DNA of 53,702 nucleotides from Rubrivivax sp. (GTDB lineage Bacteria > Pseudomonadota > Gammaproteobacteria > Burkholderiales > Burkholderiaceae_C), in the NCBI GenBank assembly GCA_020248945.1, contig JADCGQ010000065.1, forward strand, positions 1 through 53,702, given 5' to 3'. How positions within the stretch are numbered: position 1 is the first letter of the stretch; the number at the start of each line of letters is the position of its first letter. Below the pieces are notes generated by a model that was given only the letters and a program-made list of their open reading frames with translations, searched no databases and was not told where the DNA came from. The position numbers and the translations under genes are program-made. Of the stretch, positions 10,811-20,107 are shown one piece after another.

Positions 10811-12067
10811 ATGCTGGTCTGGGAAGACGAAGTCAAGAAACAACCCGACGCGGCGCCGATCAAGGCGCTCCCATCAGCGGCTGCTCCCGCGCTGAATGCC
10901 GCGATCCATTCGGTGCCGAAGCCGGCCGTCGCCCCGGTGGCGCTGCCGAGCAATCCCTTCCCCGAAGCAGCCACCTTGCCGGTGCCTCCGGTCGCACCGA
11001 AGCCCGCGGTCTCTGCCGTCGATTCGGCCATCGCAGCCGCCGTCAGCGCGCGCCGCGTGAACATGGCCGACAAGCGCATCATCAACGGCCAGACCGACGT
11101 CAACCAACTGGTGCCGTTCAAGTACAAGTGGGCCTGGGAGAAGTACCTCTCCACCTGCGCCAACCACTGGATGCCGCAAGAGGTGAACATGTCGCGCGAC
11201 ATCGCGACCTGGAAGGACCCGAACGGTCTCACCGAAGACGAGCGCCGCATCATCAAGCGCAACCTCGGCTTCTTCGTCACCGCCGATTCGCTGGCCGCGA
11301 ACAACATCGTGCTCGGCACCTACCGCCACATCACGGCGCCCGAGTGCCGGCAGTTCCTGCTGCGCCAGGCGTTCGAGGAGGCGATCCACACCCACGCCTA
11401 CCAGTACATCGTCGAGAGCCTCGGGCTTGATGAAGGCGAGATCTTCAACGCGTACCACGAGGTCAGCTCGATCCGCGACAAGGACGAGTTCCTGATCCCG
11501 TTCATCGACGCGATCATGGATCCGCACTTCCACACCGGCACGCCCGAGAACGACCAGACGCTGCTGAAGAGCCTGATCGTCTTCGCCTGCCTGATGGAAG
11601 GCCTGTTCTTCTACGTGGGCTTCACGCAGATCCTGGCCCTCGGTCGGCAGAACAAGATGACGGGTGCTGCCGAGCAGTACCAGTACATCCTGCGCGACGA
11701 GTCGATGCACTGCAACTTCGGCATCGACCTGATCAACCAGATCAAGCTCGAGAACCCGCACCTCTGGACGCCGGCCTTCAAGGCCGAGATCAAGACGCTG
11801 TTCGAGAAGGCCGTCGAACTCGAGTACCGCTATGCCGAGGACACCATGCCACGTGGCGTGCTGGGCCTCAATGCCAGCATGTTCAAGGGTTACCTGCGCT
11901 ATATCGCCAATCGGCGAGCCACGCAGATCGGCCTCGATCCGCTGTACCCCAACGAGGAGAACCCGTTCCCCTGGATGAGCGAGATGATCGACCTGAAGAA
12001 GGAACGCAACTTCTTCGAGACCCGTGTCATCGACTATCAAACCGGCGGCGCGCTGGCCTGGGACTGA
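10811..12067 (+). CDS. nrdB: Ribonucleotide reductase class Ia, beta subunit
   Basis: Small subunit carrying the diiron-tyrosyl radical cofactor. The 418-residue protein has the ferritin-like R2 fold with iron-ligand motifs [11 protein letters not shown] and [14 protein letters not shown], and ends with [19 protein letters not shown], the tail that docks NrdA. Residues about 10-80 are a Pro/Ala/Val-rich low-complexity insert between the conserved MLVWEDEV start and [20 protein letters not shown], which makes the protein longer than usual. The start codon gives MLVWEDEV; further upstream codons are not family-like. It lies 187 bases after nrdA. Confidence 0.95.
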   Translation: MLVWEDEVKKQPDAAPIKALPSAAAPALNAAIHSVPKPAVAPVALPSNPFPEAATLPVPPVAPKPAVSAVDSAIAAAVSARRVNMADKRIINGQTDVNQLVPFKYKWAWEKYLSTCANHWMPQEVNMSRDIATWKDPNGLTEDERRIIKRNLGFFVTADSLAANNIVLGTYRHITAPECRQFLLRQAFEEAIHTHAYQYIVESLGLDEGEIFNAYHEVSSIRDKDEFLIPFIDAIMDPHFHTGTPENDQTLLKSLIVFACLMEGLFFYVGFTQILALGRQNKMTGAAEQYQYILRDESMHCNFGIDLINQIKLENPHLWTPAFKAEIKTLFEKAVELEYRYAEDTMPRGVLGLNASMFKGYLRYIANRRATQIGLDPLYPNEENPFPWMSEMIDLKKERNFFETRVIDYQTGGALAWD

Positions 12068-12308
12068 GCTGCATCGCAGTCCCTGCCATCGAACACGCCA
12101 AACACAGCCTGCCCCTCGCCGGGTGGGTGAATGAGAGATCAAGAATTCCGAGCCGAGCCGGGCATCAGACCCGGCAGGTTCGTGACCCCGTTCATCGCAC
12201 CGGGGCTACTGCCGGGGGCATCCGCCCACCAGCAGACCCCCGGGTGATGAATCCCCGTGCCGGAACGACCGGTGCGGTGCTTGTTGCAACTTGATCAAGG
12301 AGATCGTT

Positions 12309-12740
12309 ATGGCAACTGCGAAGAAGGCCGCTCCGGCCAAGAAGGCCGCTCCGGCGAAGAAGGCCGCCCCGGCGAAGAAGGCTGCACCGGCGAAGAAGGC
12401 CGCTGCGAAGAAGGCCGCCCCGGCGAAGAAGGCTGCACCGGCGAAGAAGGCCGCTGCGAAGAAGGCCGCCCCGGCGAAGAAGGCTGCTGCGAAGAAGGCC
12501 GCCCCGGCGAAGAAGGCGGCACCGGCCAAGAAGGCGGCACCGGCGAAGAAGGCTGCGGTCAAGAAGGCTGTCGCAAAGAAGCCGACCGCGACCAAGAAGG
12601 CCGCTGCCAAGAAGGCGGCCAAGAAGCCTGCCGCCCCCGCGCCTGCTGCGCCTGCTGCGCCTGCTGCGCCTGCGGCACCGGCCAAGACCACGCTGAACCC
12701 AGCGGCGGCCTGGCCGTTCCCCACCGGGAACAAGCCCTGA
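12309..12740 (+). CDS. Histone H1-like Lys/Ala-repeat DNA-binding protein
   Basis: A 143-residue, extremely basic protein. Residues 2-115 consist almost wholly of KKAAPA/KKAAA repeats, followed by an Ala/Pro segment and the conserved-looking tail TLNPAAAWPFPTGNKP. Such H1-like or AlgP-like proteins coat DNA in many betaproteobacteria. A strong ribosome-binding site, AAGGAGAT, lies 6 bases before the ATG. A clear terminator follows, so the gene is a single transcription unit. The near-identical GCCAAGAAGGCC-type repeats make the copy number prone to slippage, so length should vary between strains. Confidence 0.9.
   Translation: MATAKKAAPAKKAAPAKKAAPAKKAAPAKKAAAKKAAPAKKAAPAKKAAAKKAAPAKKAAAKKAAPAKKAAPAKKAAPAKKAAVKKAVAKKPTATKKAAAKKAAKKPAAPAPAAPAAPAAPAAPAKTTLNPAAAWPFPTGNKP
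12318..12620 (+). repeat. Coding tandem repeat of Lys-Lys-Ala-Ala-(Pro) units
   Basis: About 20 imperfect copies of an AAGAAGGCCGCCCCGGCG-like unit (15-18 bases, also a 12-base variant without the Pro codon). Codon identity between copies is high, which points to recent expansion by slippage or recombination. It is part of the histone H1-like gene and not a CRISPR array, as there are no spacers. Confidence 0.85.
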
Positions 12741-12782
12741 GAGAGTGCAGGCCGTGCAGGCAACTGCATGGCCTGCTGCGCG

Positions 12783-12811
12783 AGCGGCCCTGTCCGGGGC
12801 CGCTTTTTTTT
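12783..12811 (+). terminator. Rho-independent terminator after the histone-like gene
   Basis: A perfect 8-base stem AGCGGCCC / GGGCCGCT with a 6-base loop is followed by eight T residues. It lies 42 bases after the stop codon and insulates the histone-like gene from the next one. Confidence 0.9.
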
Positions 12812-12893
12812 GCCCGCTGCGCATGGGGGTGCCGGCCGGCGCCGAGCCTGAAACGCGACAATTCGCGACCGTGACCGTTTTCCCGAGGTGCTC

Positions 12894-13985
12894 ATGGCTC
12901 AGCTTCTCAGTCGGATCGACGCCCGTCTGGCCCAGGCCACCGATGAGCACCTGATCGCCGAGTTGATGGCCAAGAAAGCGGCTTACCTGGTGCGTGTCGG
13001 CGACTCCGCCACCGCGCGCGCGCTCGTGGCGGAGGTGCGCAAGACCTTCAATGACGGGCGAAGCGGTCGGGTGACCTGCTTTCTGCAGATCGCGGAAGGG
13101 CTGCTGCATTACTACGAGTTCGAGAGTGCTGCAGCGCACGACAGATTTACTCGGGCGCTGTTCTTGGCGGAAGCACTTCGTCAACCAGACTTGATTGCAC
13201 TCTGCGCTGCCTGGAAGGCCTTCATCGACTTCTACTCCTGCCGATTCGAAGCGATGAGTCGCTCTTTGGTTTTGGTACGCGACGCAGTTGACAAGGATGA
13301 TCACGCAGTGCTGTCGCGCCGCGCCGTTGTACTGATGACTGGCGCAATCATCTTGGGCGCGAAGGAAGCGAGCCAAACTTGGTTTCGGATAGGACATAGC
13401 CACGCCGTCGCAGACGGAGATCAAGCCTGCATTGACGCCTTGCTCTTCGGTCGCGGAGTGTTTGGTGTTGCCAGGCAGCGTGTCGACTGGTGCCGTGCGA
13501 TGTGTGACGAAGAGTGGCTAAAGGGGATTCGGGCTGAGCTTGCCTCTGCAACCAACCTTCATCAGCTTGTCGGAATCTCCACGATGCGGAACCACATCGA
13601 CCTGTCGCTTGCTCGACTGAATCTGATTGAGGCACGCTGGGATGAGGCACTACCGCTTCTTCTTCGTCTCCAAGAACCATCGGGTTTCCCGGATAACCAC
13701 CTCAACCAAACCGCCCTCTCCATCGAATCCCTCTACGCCCAACTGCAGCTCGGCGATCTCCAAGCCGTCGAAGCCGGCGCTGCGGCCATCGACCTCGCAC
13801 AGCTCGATGCACTCGATCCCGATGAGCGCGTGGTCGGCTTGTCGATCTGGTCGAAGCTCACCGAACATCCGGCGCTGGCCGGCAAGCTGCCCTCCGTCCA
13901 GGCCCGCCTCGAGCAGGCCTGGAGCGACTACGACCTCTATGAAAGCCAACTCAGGCACGCGCTGGAACCATGGTTGACTCACTAG
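12894..13985 (+). CDS. Hypothetical protein, all-helical, TPR-like; mixed base composition
   Basis: A 363-residue protein that I do not recognise. It looks entirely alpha-helical with repeated aromatic/Ala patterns typical of TPR folds (for example [28 protein letters not shown]). There is no signal peptide or membrane segment. I chose the ATG at 12894, 5 bases after GAGG; a GTG two codons earlier is an alternative. Bases about 13100-13690 are clearly less GC-rich (two 60-base samples at 57%) than both ends and the neighbours. The 3' end overlaps purE by 16 bases, so it is probably co-transcribed with purEK. Confidence 0.7.
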   Translation: MAQLLSRIDARLAQATDEHLIAELMAKKAAYLVRVGDSATARALVAEVRKTFNDGRSGRVTCFLQIAEGLLHYYEFESAAAHDRFTRALFLAEALRQPDLIALCAAWKAFIDFYSCRFEAMSRSLVLVRDAVDKDDHAVLSRRAVVLMTGAIILGAKEASQTWFRIGHSHAVADGDQACIDALLFGRGVFGVARQRVDWCRAMCDEEWLKGIRAELASATNLHQLVGISTMRNHIDLSLARLNLIEARWDEALPLLLRLQEPSGFPDNHLNQTALSIESLYAQLQLGDLQAVEAGAAAIDLAQLDALDPDERVVGLSIWSKLTEHPALAGKLPSVQARLEQAWSDYDLYESQLRHALEPWLTH

Positions 13986-14503
13986 GCCTTCCCCAGGCCG
14001 CGGCCCCGCTTCCCGCCGGCGCCGTGATCTCGCTCGCGATGGGCTCCTCCAGCGACTGGGACACCCTGCGCCACGCCGCCGACATGCTCGACCGCTTCGG
14101 CGTGCCCTACGACAAGCAGGTGGTCTCGGCGCACCGCATGCCCGACGACTTGTTCGCCTTTGCCGAGCAAGCGGCCGGTCGTGGCATCCAGGCCATCATC
14201 GCGGGTGCCGGCGGCGCCGCCCACCTGCCGGGCATGCTGGCCGCCAAGACCCCGGTGCCAGTCCTGGGCGTGCCGGTGGCGAGCAAGCACCTGCAGGGTG
14301 TCGATTCGCTCTACTCGATCGTGCAGATGCCCAAGGGCATCCCAGTGGCCACCTTCGCCATCGGCCCGGCCGGTGCGGCCAACGCCGCGCTGTTTGCCGT
14401 CGCCATGCTGGCCACTCACGACCCCGCGCTGCGCCAGCAGCTCGAGGCCTTCCGCGCCGAACAGACCGCAGCCGCCCGCGCCATGTCGCAGGAGCTGAAG
14501 TGA
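13970..14503 (+). CDS. purE: PurE, N5-carboxyaminoimidazole ribonucleotide mutase
   Basis: Class I PurE converts N5-CAIR to CAIR in purine biosynthesis, working with PurK. The 177-residue protein shows [13 protein letters not shown], the catalytic SAHRMPD and the [12 protein letters not shown] loop. The start overlaps the upstream hypothetical gene by 16 bases, and its TGA overlaps the GTG start of purK, so translation is likely coupled. About 16 N-terminal residues precede the conserved core, slightly longer than usual. Confidence 0.96.
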   Translation: MVDSLGLPQAAAPLPAGAVISLAMGSSSDWDTLRHAADMLDRFGVPYDKQVVSAHRMPDDLFAFAEQAAGRGIQAIIAGAGGAAHLPGMLAAKTPVPVLGVPVASKHLQGVDSLYSIVQMPKGIPVATFAIGPAGAANAALFAVAMLATHDPALRQQLEAFRAEQTAAARAMSQELK

Positions 14504-15672
14504 GCGCAGATCCCCAGACGCCCGATGCCCGCGCCGTGGCCGTGCTCGGTGGCGGCCAACTCGGCCGCATGTTCGTGCACGCCGCGCAGGTGGCCGGCCT
14601 GCGGGTCACGGTGCTCGAGCCTGATGCCGCCAGCCCGGCCGGCGCCGCAGCGGGCCAGCACCTCACCGCGCCCTACACCGACGCGGCGGCGCTCGACCAC
14701 ATCGCGCAGCACTGCGCAGCCGTCACCACCGAGTTCGAGAACGTGCCGGCCGCCGCGCTGCGGCAGCTCGCCGCGCATTGCGCGGTCTCGCCACCGGCCG
14801 ATGCCGTCGAGGTCTGCCAGCACCGTGCGCGCGAGAAGGCCTGCTTCCAGGCCGCCGGTGTGCCGTGCGCCCCGTACGCCCTGATCGACAGCCCGGCGAC
14901 GCTCGCCACTGCCGCTGCCGCAGGCCTGCTGCCCGGCATCCTGAAGACCGCCACGCTGGGCTACGACGGCAAGGGCCAGGTGCGCGTCGACAGCGCCGAG
15001 GCCCTGGCCGCCGCCTGGCAGCAGCTGGGCCAGGCGGTGTGCGTGCTCGAGAAGCGCCTGCCGCTGGCGCACGAGATCAGCGTCGTCGTCGCGCGCGGCC
15101 GCGACGGCCAGACCGTGCACCTGCCGGTGCAGCAGAACCTGCACCGCGACGGCATCCTCGCCGTCACCCAAGTGCCTGCGCCCGATGTGCCCGCGGCCAC
15201 CGCCGACAAGGCCGTCGCACGCGCGCGCCGGCTGGCCGATGCGCTCGACTACGTCGGCGTGCTCTGCGTCGAGTTCTTCGTGCTCGCCGACGGCAGCCTG
15301 GTGGCCAACGAGATGGCGCCGCGGCCGCACAACTCGGGCCACCACAGCATCGACGCCTGCGACCAGTCGCAGTTCGATCTGCAGCTGCGCACGCTGATGG
15401 GCTGGCCACTCACGCCGCCGCGGCTGCACTCGCCGGCGGTGATGCTCAACCTGCTCGGCGATCTCTGGTTCGACGGGGCCGGCGCCTCCGCGCGCGAGCC
15501 CGACTGGCCCGCCGTGCTGGCCCTGCCTGGCGTGCGCCTGCACCTGTACGGCAAGGCCGAGCCGCGCCGCGCGCGCAAGATGGGCCACCTCACCGTGACG
15601 GCAGCCACGGCGGCCCAGGCGCGTGCCGTGGCGCTGCAGGCCGCGTCGCGCCTGGGCCTGCCGGCGTTCTGA
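14500..15672 (+). CDS. purK: PurK, N5-carboxyaminoimidazole ribonucleotide synthase
   Basis: ATP-grasp enzyme that makes N5-CAIR from AIR, bicarbonate and ATP, feeding PurE. The 390-residue protein has the N-terminal GGGQLGRM loop, TEFENVP, the ATP-grasp [22 protein letters not shown] and [16 protein letters not shown], which includes the metal/ATP-binding residues. The GTG start lies inside the purE stop (GTGA overlap). Length is usual for the family. Confidence 0.96.
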   Translation: MSADPQTPDARAVAVLGGGQLGRMFVHAAQVAGLRVTVLEPDAASPAGAAAGQHLTAPYTDAAALDHIAQHCAAVTTEFENVPAAALRQLAAHCAVSPPADAVEVCQHRAREKACFQAAGVPCAPYALIDSPATLATAAAAGLLPGILKTATLGYDGKGQVRVDSAEALAAAWQQLGQAVCVLEKRLPLAHEISVVVARGRDGQTVHLPVQQNLHRDGILAVTQVPAPDVPAATADKAVARARRLADALDYVGVLCVEFFVLADGSLVANEMAPRPHNSGHHSIDACDQSQFDLQLRTLMGWPLTPPRLHSPAVMLNLLGDLWFDGAGASAREPDWPAVLALPGVRLHLYGKAEPRRARKMGHLTVTAATAAQARAVALQAASRLGLPAF

Positions 15673-15687
15673 GACGCGCTCAGCCCC

Positions 15688-16659
15688 ATGCCCCTGCTGC
15701 AAGGCCCCGAAGGCGTGGCCCGTGCTGCCGATGCGCTGGCGGCGGGCGAACTGGTGGCGCTGCCTACCGAAACCGTCTACGGCCTCGGTGCGCGCGCCGA
15801 TGACGACGCCGCCGTGGCGCGCATCTTCGCCGCCAAGGGCCGGCCGGCCGATCACCCGCTGATCGTGCACGTGGCCTCGGTGGCGGCGGCCGAGTCCTTT
15901 GCGGCCACGTTGCCGGCCGCTGCGCGGCAGCTGATGCAGGCGTTCTGGCCCGGCCCGGTGACGCTGATCGTGCCGCGCCGCGACGGCGTGGCCGCCGCCG
16001 CCGCCGGGGGGCAGGCGAGCATCGGCCTGCGCATGCCCTCGCACCCGCTCGCGCTGGCCCTGCTGCACGCGGCCGCGGCGCGTGGCGTGCCCGGTGTCGC
16101 CGCGCCCAGCGCCAACCGCTTCGGTCGCGTCAGCCCGACCCGGGCCGCGCACGTGCTGCAGGAGTTCGGCCCTGATCTGCTCGTGCTCGACGGCGGCGAC
16201 TGCGAGGTCGGCATCGAGTCGGCCATCGTCGACTGCAGCCGGCCTGCACCCGCACGGCCGGCGCTATTGCGGCCGGGACAGATCGGCCGCGAACAGCTCG
16301 AGCAGGTGCTTGGCCAGGCCTTGGCCGAACCCGATGCGGCGTCGCCGCGTGCCTCGGGCACGCTGGCCTCGCATTACGCACCGGCGGCCACGCTGGTGCT
16401 GGTATCGGCGGCCGATTGGCCCACCCGCGTGGCCACGGCGGCGCCGCAGCCGGGCGTGGCGGTGTACGCGCGCCGCACGCCGCCGCCGGGCTGGTGGCAC
16501 CGGCCGATGGCGACCGAGGCCGATGCGGCGGCTCACGAGTTGTTCGCCGTGCTGCGCGAGCTCGACGACGCCGGCGCGGTGGCCATCTGGGTCGAGGCCC
16601 TGCCAGCCGATGCCGCCTGGGACGGCGTGCGCGACCGCCTGCGCCGTGCTGCCGCTTGA
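15688..16659 (+). CDS. tsaC: L-threonylcarbamoyladenylate synthase (Sua5/TsaC type)
   Basis: Makes threonylcarbamoyl-AMP from threonine, bicarbonate and ATP for the t6A37 modification of ANN-decoding tRNAs. The 323-residue protein has the YrdC core (PTETVYGLGA about residues 26-35, KGRPADHPLIVH, SANRFGRVSPT) plus a C-terminal Sua5-type domain after GTLASHYAPAATL. It is therefore the long Sua5 form rather than short TsaC. It follows purK by 15 bases. tsaB, another t6A gene, lies about 5 kb downstream. Confidence 0.94.
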   Translation: MPLLQGPEGVARAADALAAGELVALPTETVYGLGARADDDAAVARIFAAKGRPADHPLIVHVASVAAAESFAATLPAAARQLMQAFWPGPVTLIVPRRDGVAAAAAGGQASIGLRMPSHPLALALLHAAAARGVPGVAAPSANRFGRVSPTRAAHVLQEFGPDLLVLDGGDCEVGIESAIVDCSRPAPARPALLRPGQIGREQLEQVLGQALAEPDAASPRASGTLASHYAPAATLVLVSAADWPTRVATAAPQPGVAVYARRTPPPGWWHRPMATEADAAAHELFAVLRELDDAGAVAIWVEALPADAAWDGVRDRLRRAAA

Positions 16660-16767
16660 GGGCCGCTCGCGCCTGCGGCCGTGCCCGCCCGACCGGGCTT
16701 CACCAGGCCCCGGCAAGGCCAGGGTACCGAGCCGGGCGACAATGCGCGTTCTGACCCCGGAGTCCCG

Positions 16768-17745
16768 ATGAGTTTCCGTCTTTCCGGCCGGCGCCTGATG
16801 CCGGCGCTGCGCAAGCCTTCCGCGGCCCTGGCGGCCCTTGCGGCCGCGTTGGCCGTGGTCGCCTGCGGCGGCAGCACCAGCCAGTTCGAGACCTTCATCG
16901 CCGAGCGCGTGTTCGCCTTCGGCGACGACGCCAGCGCGCTCACGCCCGAAGGCCGCAACTACAGCGTCAACGGCGTCAACGCCACCAGCGGTGCCATCGA
17001 CTGCAACCTGCAGCCGATCTGGGTGCAGGTGGTGGCGGGCTACTACGGCCTCACGCTGGCCGAGTGCAACACCGCGACGCCCCCGGCCACGCCGCGCGCC
17101 TTCACCCGCGCCGCGCCCGGTGCCCGCGTGGCCGAAGTGGCAGCACAGGTCCAGGCGCAGGCCGAAGCGGGCGGCTTCCGCGAGCGTGATCTGGCGCTCA
17201 TCTTCGTCGGTGTCAACGACGTGCTCGAGCTGTACCGCCAGTACCCGGCTCAGTCCGAAGCGGCGCTGATCGCCGAGGCCGGTGCGCGCGGCGAGCGCGC
17301 CGCGGCGCAGGTGAACCGCCTCATCGACCTGGGTGCCAAGGTCGTCGTCGCCAACCTGCCCGACATGGGCCTGTCGCCCTATGCGCGCGCCGAGGCCGCC
17401 ACCCATGCCGCCAGCGGCTTCGATCGCGCGGCGCTGATCTCGCGCCTGACCACCGCCTTCAACGAGCGGCTCGGCGTGCGCATCCGCATCGACGGCCGCT
17501 TCGTCGGCCTGGCGCAGATGGACCTGCGCACGCAGCAGGCCCGGATCTCGCCGGCTTCGTTCGGCCTCAGCGACATTTCCACGGCCGTCTGCACCGTGCC
17601 CTTGCCCGCCTGCACCACGGCCACCGTGGTGACCGGCGTCGACGCCCCCAGCGCCCTGTGGGCCGACGGCACGCGGCTGGGTATCGGCGGCCAGGCGTCG
17701 CTGGCCGCGCTGGCGCTGCAGCGGGCGCAGCTCAACCCGTTCTGA
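16768..17745 (+). CDS. SGNH-hydrolase-like lipoprotein, probably catalytically inactive
   Basis: A 325-residue predicted lipoprotein with a signal peptide and lipobox LAVVAC (Cys about residue 33). It has the SGNH/GDSL layout (VFAFGDD at block I, FVGVNDVLEL at block III) but two catalytic elements are absent. The GDS serine position reads GDDAS, and no D-x-x-H is present near the C-terminus (it reads LWADGTRLGIGG). The next gene is an intact paralogue. The role is unknown; a binding or regulatory partner of the active paralogue is possible. The start ATG is preceded by CCGGAG. Confidence 0.75.
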   Translation: MSFRLSGRRLMPALRKPSAALAALAAALAVVACGGSTSQFETFIAERVFAFGDDASALTPEGRNYSVNGVNATSGAIDCNLQPIWVQVVAGYYGLTLAECNTATPPATPRAFTRAAPGARVAEVAAQVQAQAEAGGFRERDLALIFVGVNDVLELYRQYPAQSEAALIAEAGARGERAAAQVNRLIDLGAKVVVANLPDMGLSPYARAEAATHAASGFDRAALISRLTTAFNERLGVRIRIDGRFVGLAQMDLRTQQARISPASFGLSDISTAVCTVPLPACTTATVVTGVDAPSALWADGTRLGIGGQASLAALALQRAQLNPF

Positions 17746-17848
17746 GTCTCCTCGCGCCGGGTTTGGCCTGCGCCGCCCCTGGCAAACCCGGTCTCGGGTT
17801 TGGCCGGGCGCACAGCGCTGCGCGCCAGTCGTACAGTGCCCAGCTCAG

Positions 17849-17868
17849 AAACGAACGAGCGTTCGTTT
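17849..17868. promoter_or_regulatory. Palindromic operator-like site (TetR-type) before the SGNH esterase
   Basis: AAACGAACG-AG-CGTTCGTTT is a perfect inverted repeat with 9-base arms and a 2-base centre, 42 bases before the esterase start. GAACG..CGTTC palindromes of this form are typical TetR-family operators. A terminator is less likely: although two more Ts follow the right arm, the 2-base loop is too tight and the stem is not GC-rich. No TetR gene is in the window. Confidence 0.55.
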
Positions 17869-17909
17869 TTCGGTGCGACGCGTGTCGCAGCCGAGGCCGA
17901 GGAGACACG

Positions 17910-19070
17910 ATGACAAGAACCCGATTGATGCTGACCGGGCTCGCCCTGGCAGCGATGCTGGCCGCCTGCGGCGGCGGCGACAGCGGCGCCGACACCACGC
18001 CGGCCGCTCGCATCACGGCGATCAAGGTGATGGGCGACAGCCTCGCTGACGTCGGCACCTTTGGCCTGCGCTTCACGGTGCAGGGCAGCGGCAGCCTCAC
18101 CTACCCCGAGCGCATCGGCGAGACCTACGGTCTGGGCCGCGGCTGCAACTTCTTCGCCTTCAACGGCGCCACGTTCGTGGTCAACACGACGGCCGGTTGC
18201 ACCAACTACGCCATCGGCGGTGGCGTCATCAACGGCACGGCCTCGGGCCTGACGGCGGCCGACCCGCGCATCATCGGCGTGCAACTGGCCACCGCCACGG
18301 CCGCGGGCAACTTCGGCGCCAACGACTTGCTGCTGGTGGTGGGCGGCGGCAACGACGCCGCCACGCTGGTGGGGGCCTACCTGCGCGCCGCCACCGATGG
18401 CGGCGCGGCCTACCTGGGCGTGCTCGGCAGCTTGCTGACGCCGGCCCAGGTGGCGGCCGCGGCCGGCGGTGGCGCGGCGGGCCTGGCGGGGGCCGGCAGC
18501 ACCTACATGCAGGCGCTGGCCGACCGCTTTGCCGACCAGCTGCGCGACGGCGCGCTGAGCAAGGGCGCGCGCCGCATCGCCTTGCTCAACATGCCCGGCA
18601 TCACCAACACGCCACGCTTCCAGGCCGTGCTCGACGGCGTGGCGGCGGCCTCGGGCGGCGGCACCGCCGGCGCGGCCGCGCGCTCGCAGAGCGAGGCGCT
18701 GTTCAAGACCTGGGTCGTGGCCTACAACACCCGCCTGGCGTCGCGCTTCGCGGGCAACGCGGCGGTGGTCGTCGTCGACTTCTACACCTCGTTCAACGAG
18801 CAGGTGGCCTCACCGGCGCAGTACGGCCTGAGCAACGCCCGCAACACGGCCTGCCCGGTCACCGGGGTGGGCGCCGACGGGCTGCCGACCTACACCTTCC
18901 CCACCTGCACCGACGCGGCCCTGTCCGCGGCGCCACCACCCGGCGCCACCGGCGGTGCCAACTGGTGGCGCAGCTATGCCTTCTCGGACGGCTTCCATCC
19001 CACGCCCTACGGGCACCAGCTGCTGTCGCAGCTAATCTCGCTCGAGCTCGCCCGCGCGGGCTGGCTGTGA
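17910..19070 (+). CDS. SGNH/GDSL-family esterase lipoprotein
   Basis: A 386-residue predicted outer-membrane or periplasmic lipoprotein (signal peptide, lipobox LAAC at about residue 21). The SGNH catalytic blocks are intact: KVMGDSLADVGTFG with the nucleophile Ser, GGGNDAATL (block III Asn) and FSDGFHPTPYGHQL carrying the Asp-His pair. It is probably an esterase or lipase of unknown substrate. It is a paralogue of the upstream gene, which has lost these residues. The OmpW-like gene follows 23 bases later. A palindromic operator-like site lies upstream. Confidence 0.85.
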   Translation: MTRTRLMLTGLALAAMLAACGGGDSGADTTPAARITAIKVMGDSLADVGTFGLRFTVQGSGSLTYPERIGETYGLGRGCNFFAFNGATFVVNTTAGCTNYAIGGGVINGTASGLTAADPRIIGVQLATATAAGNFGANDLLLVVGGGNDAATLVGAYLRAATDGGAAYLGVLGSLLTPAQVAAAAGGGAAGLAGAGSTYMQALADRFADQLRDGALSKGARRIALLNMPGITNTPRFQAVLDGVAAASGGGTAGAAARSQSEALFKTWVVAYNTRLASRFAGNAAVVVVDFYTSFNEQVASPAQYGLSNARNTACPVTGVGADGLPTYTFPTCTDAALSAAPPPGATGGANWWRSYAFSDGFHPTPYGHQLLSQLISLELARAGWL

Positions 19071-19093
19071 ACGGCCGCCTGGAGCACCGCACC

Positions 19094-19792
19094 ATGTCCC
19101 ACCTGCACCTGTCCCTTCTCCCCAAGACCCGGCCGCTGCTGCTGATCGCCGGGCTCGTGCTGGCCGCCCACGGCTCGGCATCGGCCCAGTCGGCCGGCAG
19201 CTGGCTCCTGCGCCTGGGCGCGACGCAGATCACCCCCGAGGTCACCAGCGGCGACCTCAGCAGGCCCAGCACGCCGGGGTCGAAGCTCGACATCGAGAGC
19301 GACACCCAGGTCACCGGCGGCGTGACGTACATGCTGTCCGACCGCTTCTCGGTCGACATCCCGCTCACCGCCGGCTTCAAGCTCAACGTCATCGCGGCCG
19401 GCTCGCTGGCCGGTGCCGGCAAGCTCGGCGAGGTGCAGGCGCTGCCGGCCACCGTGCTGCTGCAGTGGCGCTTCGGCGCGGCCGATGCGGCCTTGCGGCC
19501 GTATGTCGGCCTCGGGCCCACCTATGCCCATTTCTACAAGGCGCGCTCCACGGCGGCGCTGAGCGCGCTCACCGGCGGCTCGCCGGCGCGGCCGACGCTG
19601 CTGGAGCTCGACTCCAAGCTCACAGTCACCGCCCAGCTCGGCGTGGCCTGGCGCTTTGCGCCGCGCTGGGCGCTCGATGCCTCGGTGACCAAGACCCCGC
19701 TGAAGACCGTGGGTACCCTGTCGACCGGCCAGACCATCGAGGCCAAGCTCGACCCGATGTCGGCCAGCGTGGGCGTGGCCTACCGCTTCTGA
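19094..19792 (+). CDS. OmpW-family outer membrane protein
   Basis: A 232-residue protein with a cleavable signal peptide (cleavage likely after SASA, about residue 31). The eight-stranded OmpW pattern starts with GSWLLRLGATQITPE, includes YVGLGPTYAHFY and ends VGVAYRF with the terminal Phe expected of outer membrane barrels. OmpW proteins form narrow hydrophobic channels for small apolar compounds. Its position directly after the esterase suggests a shared lipid or hydrophobic substrate, which is inference. Confidence 0.9.
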   Translation: MSHLHLSLLPKTRPLLLIAGLVLAAHGSASAQSAGSWLLRLGATQITPEVTSGDLSRPSTPGSKLDIESDTQVTGGVTYMLSDRFSVDIPLTAGFKLNVIAAGSLAGAGKLGEVQALPATVLLQWRFGAADAALRPYVGLGPTYAHFYKARSTAALSALTGGSPARPTLLELDSKLTVTAQLGVAWRFAPRWALDASVTKTPLKTVGTLSTGQTIEAKLDPMSASVGVAYRF

Positions 19793-19793
19793 T

Positions 19794-20078
19794 TCAGCGG
19801 CCCGGTGGCGGCCGCCGGCCGCCGCGCTCGACCACCAGCTTGGTGCCCAGGATGGTGGCGGCCAGCACCAGCGTCACGGCATTGGCCACGACGATGGGCC
19901 ACTCGCCGAGCGCGATGCCGTACACCAGCCACAGCGCCACGCCGGCCGTGAACACGCTGTACATGACCAGCGAGATGCCGCGGGTGTCGCGCGTGCGCAG
20001 CGTCAGGATGGCCTGCGGCAGGAACGAGCCGGTGGTGAGTGCGGCGGCGGCGTAGCCGATCAGGTCTTGTGTGCTCAT
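19794..20078 (-). CDS. SemiSWEET-type sugar transporter
   Basis: A 94-residue protein with three transmembrane helices, the bacterial half-size version of SWEET/MtN3 sugar transporters that works as a dimer. The first helix carries the family's PQ motif (TGSFLPQAILTLRTRDTRGISL), followed by SVFTAGVALWLVYGI and NAVTLVLAATIL. The stop codon is only one base from the stop of the convergent OmpW gene. The substrate is not predictable from sequence. Confidence 0.88.
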   Translation of the reverse strand: MSTQDLIGYAAAALTTGSFLPQAILTLRTRDTRGISLVMYSVFTAGVALWLVYGIALGEWPIVVANAVTLVLAATILGTKLVVERGGRRPPPGR

Positions 20079-20107
20079 GCGGGCGTACAGATGGGGGTGG
20101 CAGCGGT

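Noticed and set aside
12318..12620. CRISPR-like periodic repeat
   Set aside because: The repeat is continuous, in frame and made of Lys/Ala/Pro codons with no unique spacers.
17849..17868. Rho-independent terminator for the first SGNH gene
   Set aside because: The 2-base loop and AT-containing stem are poor for termination; the symmetric form fits an operator better.
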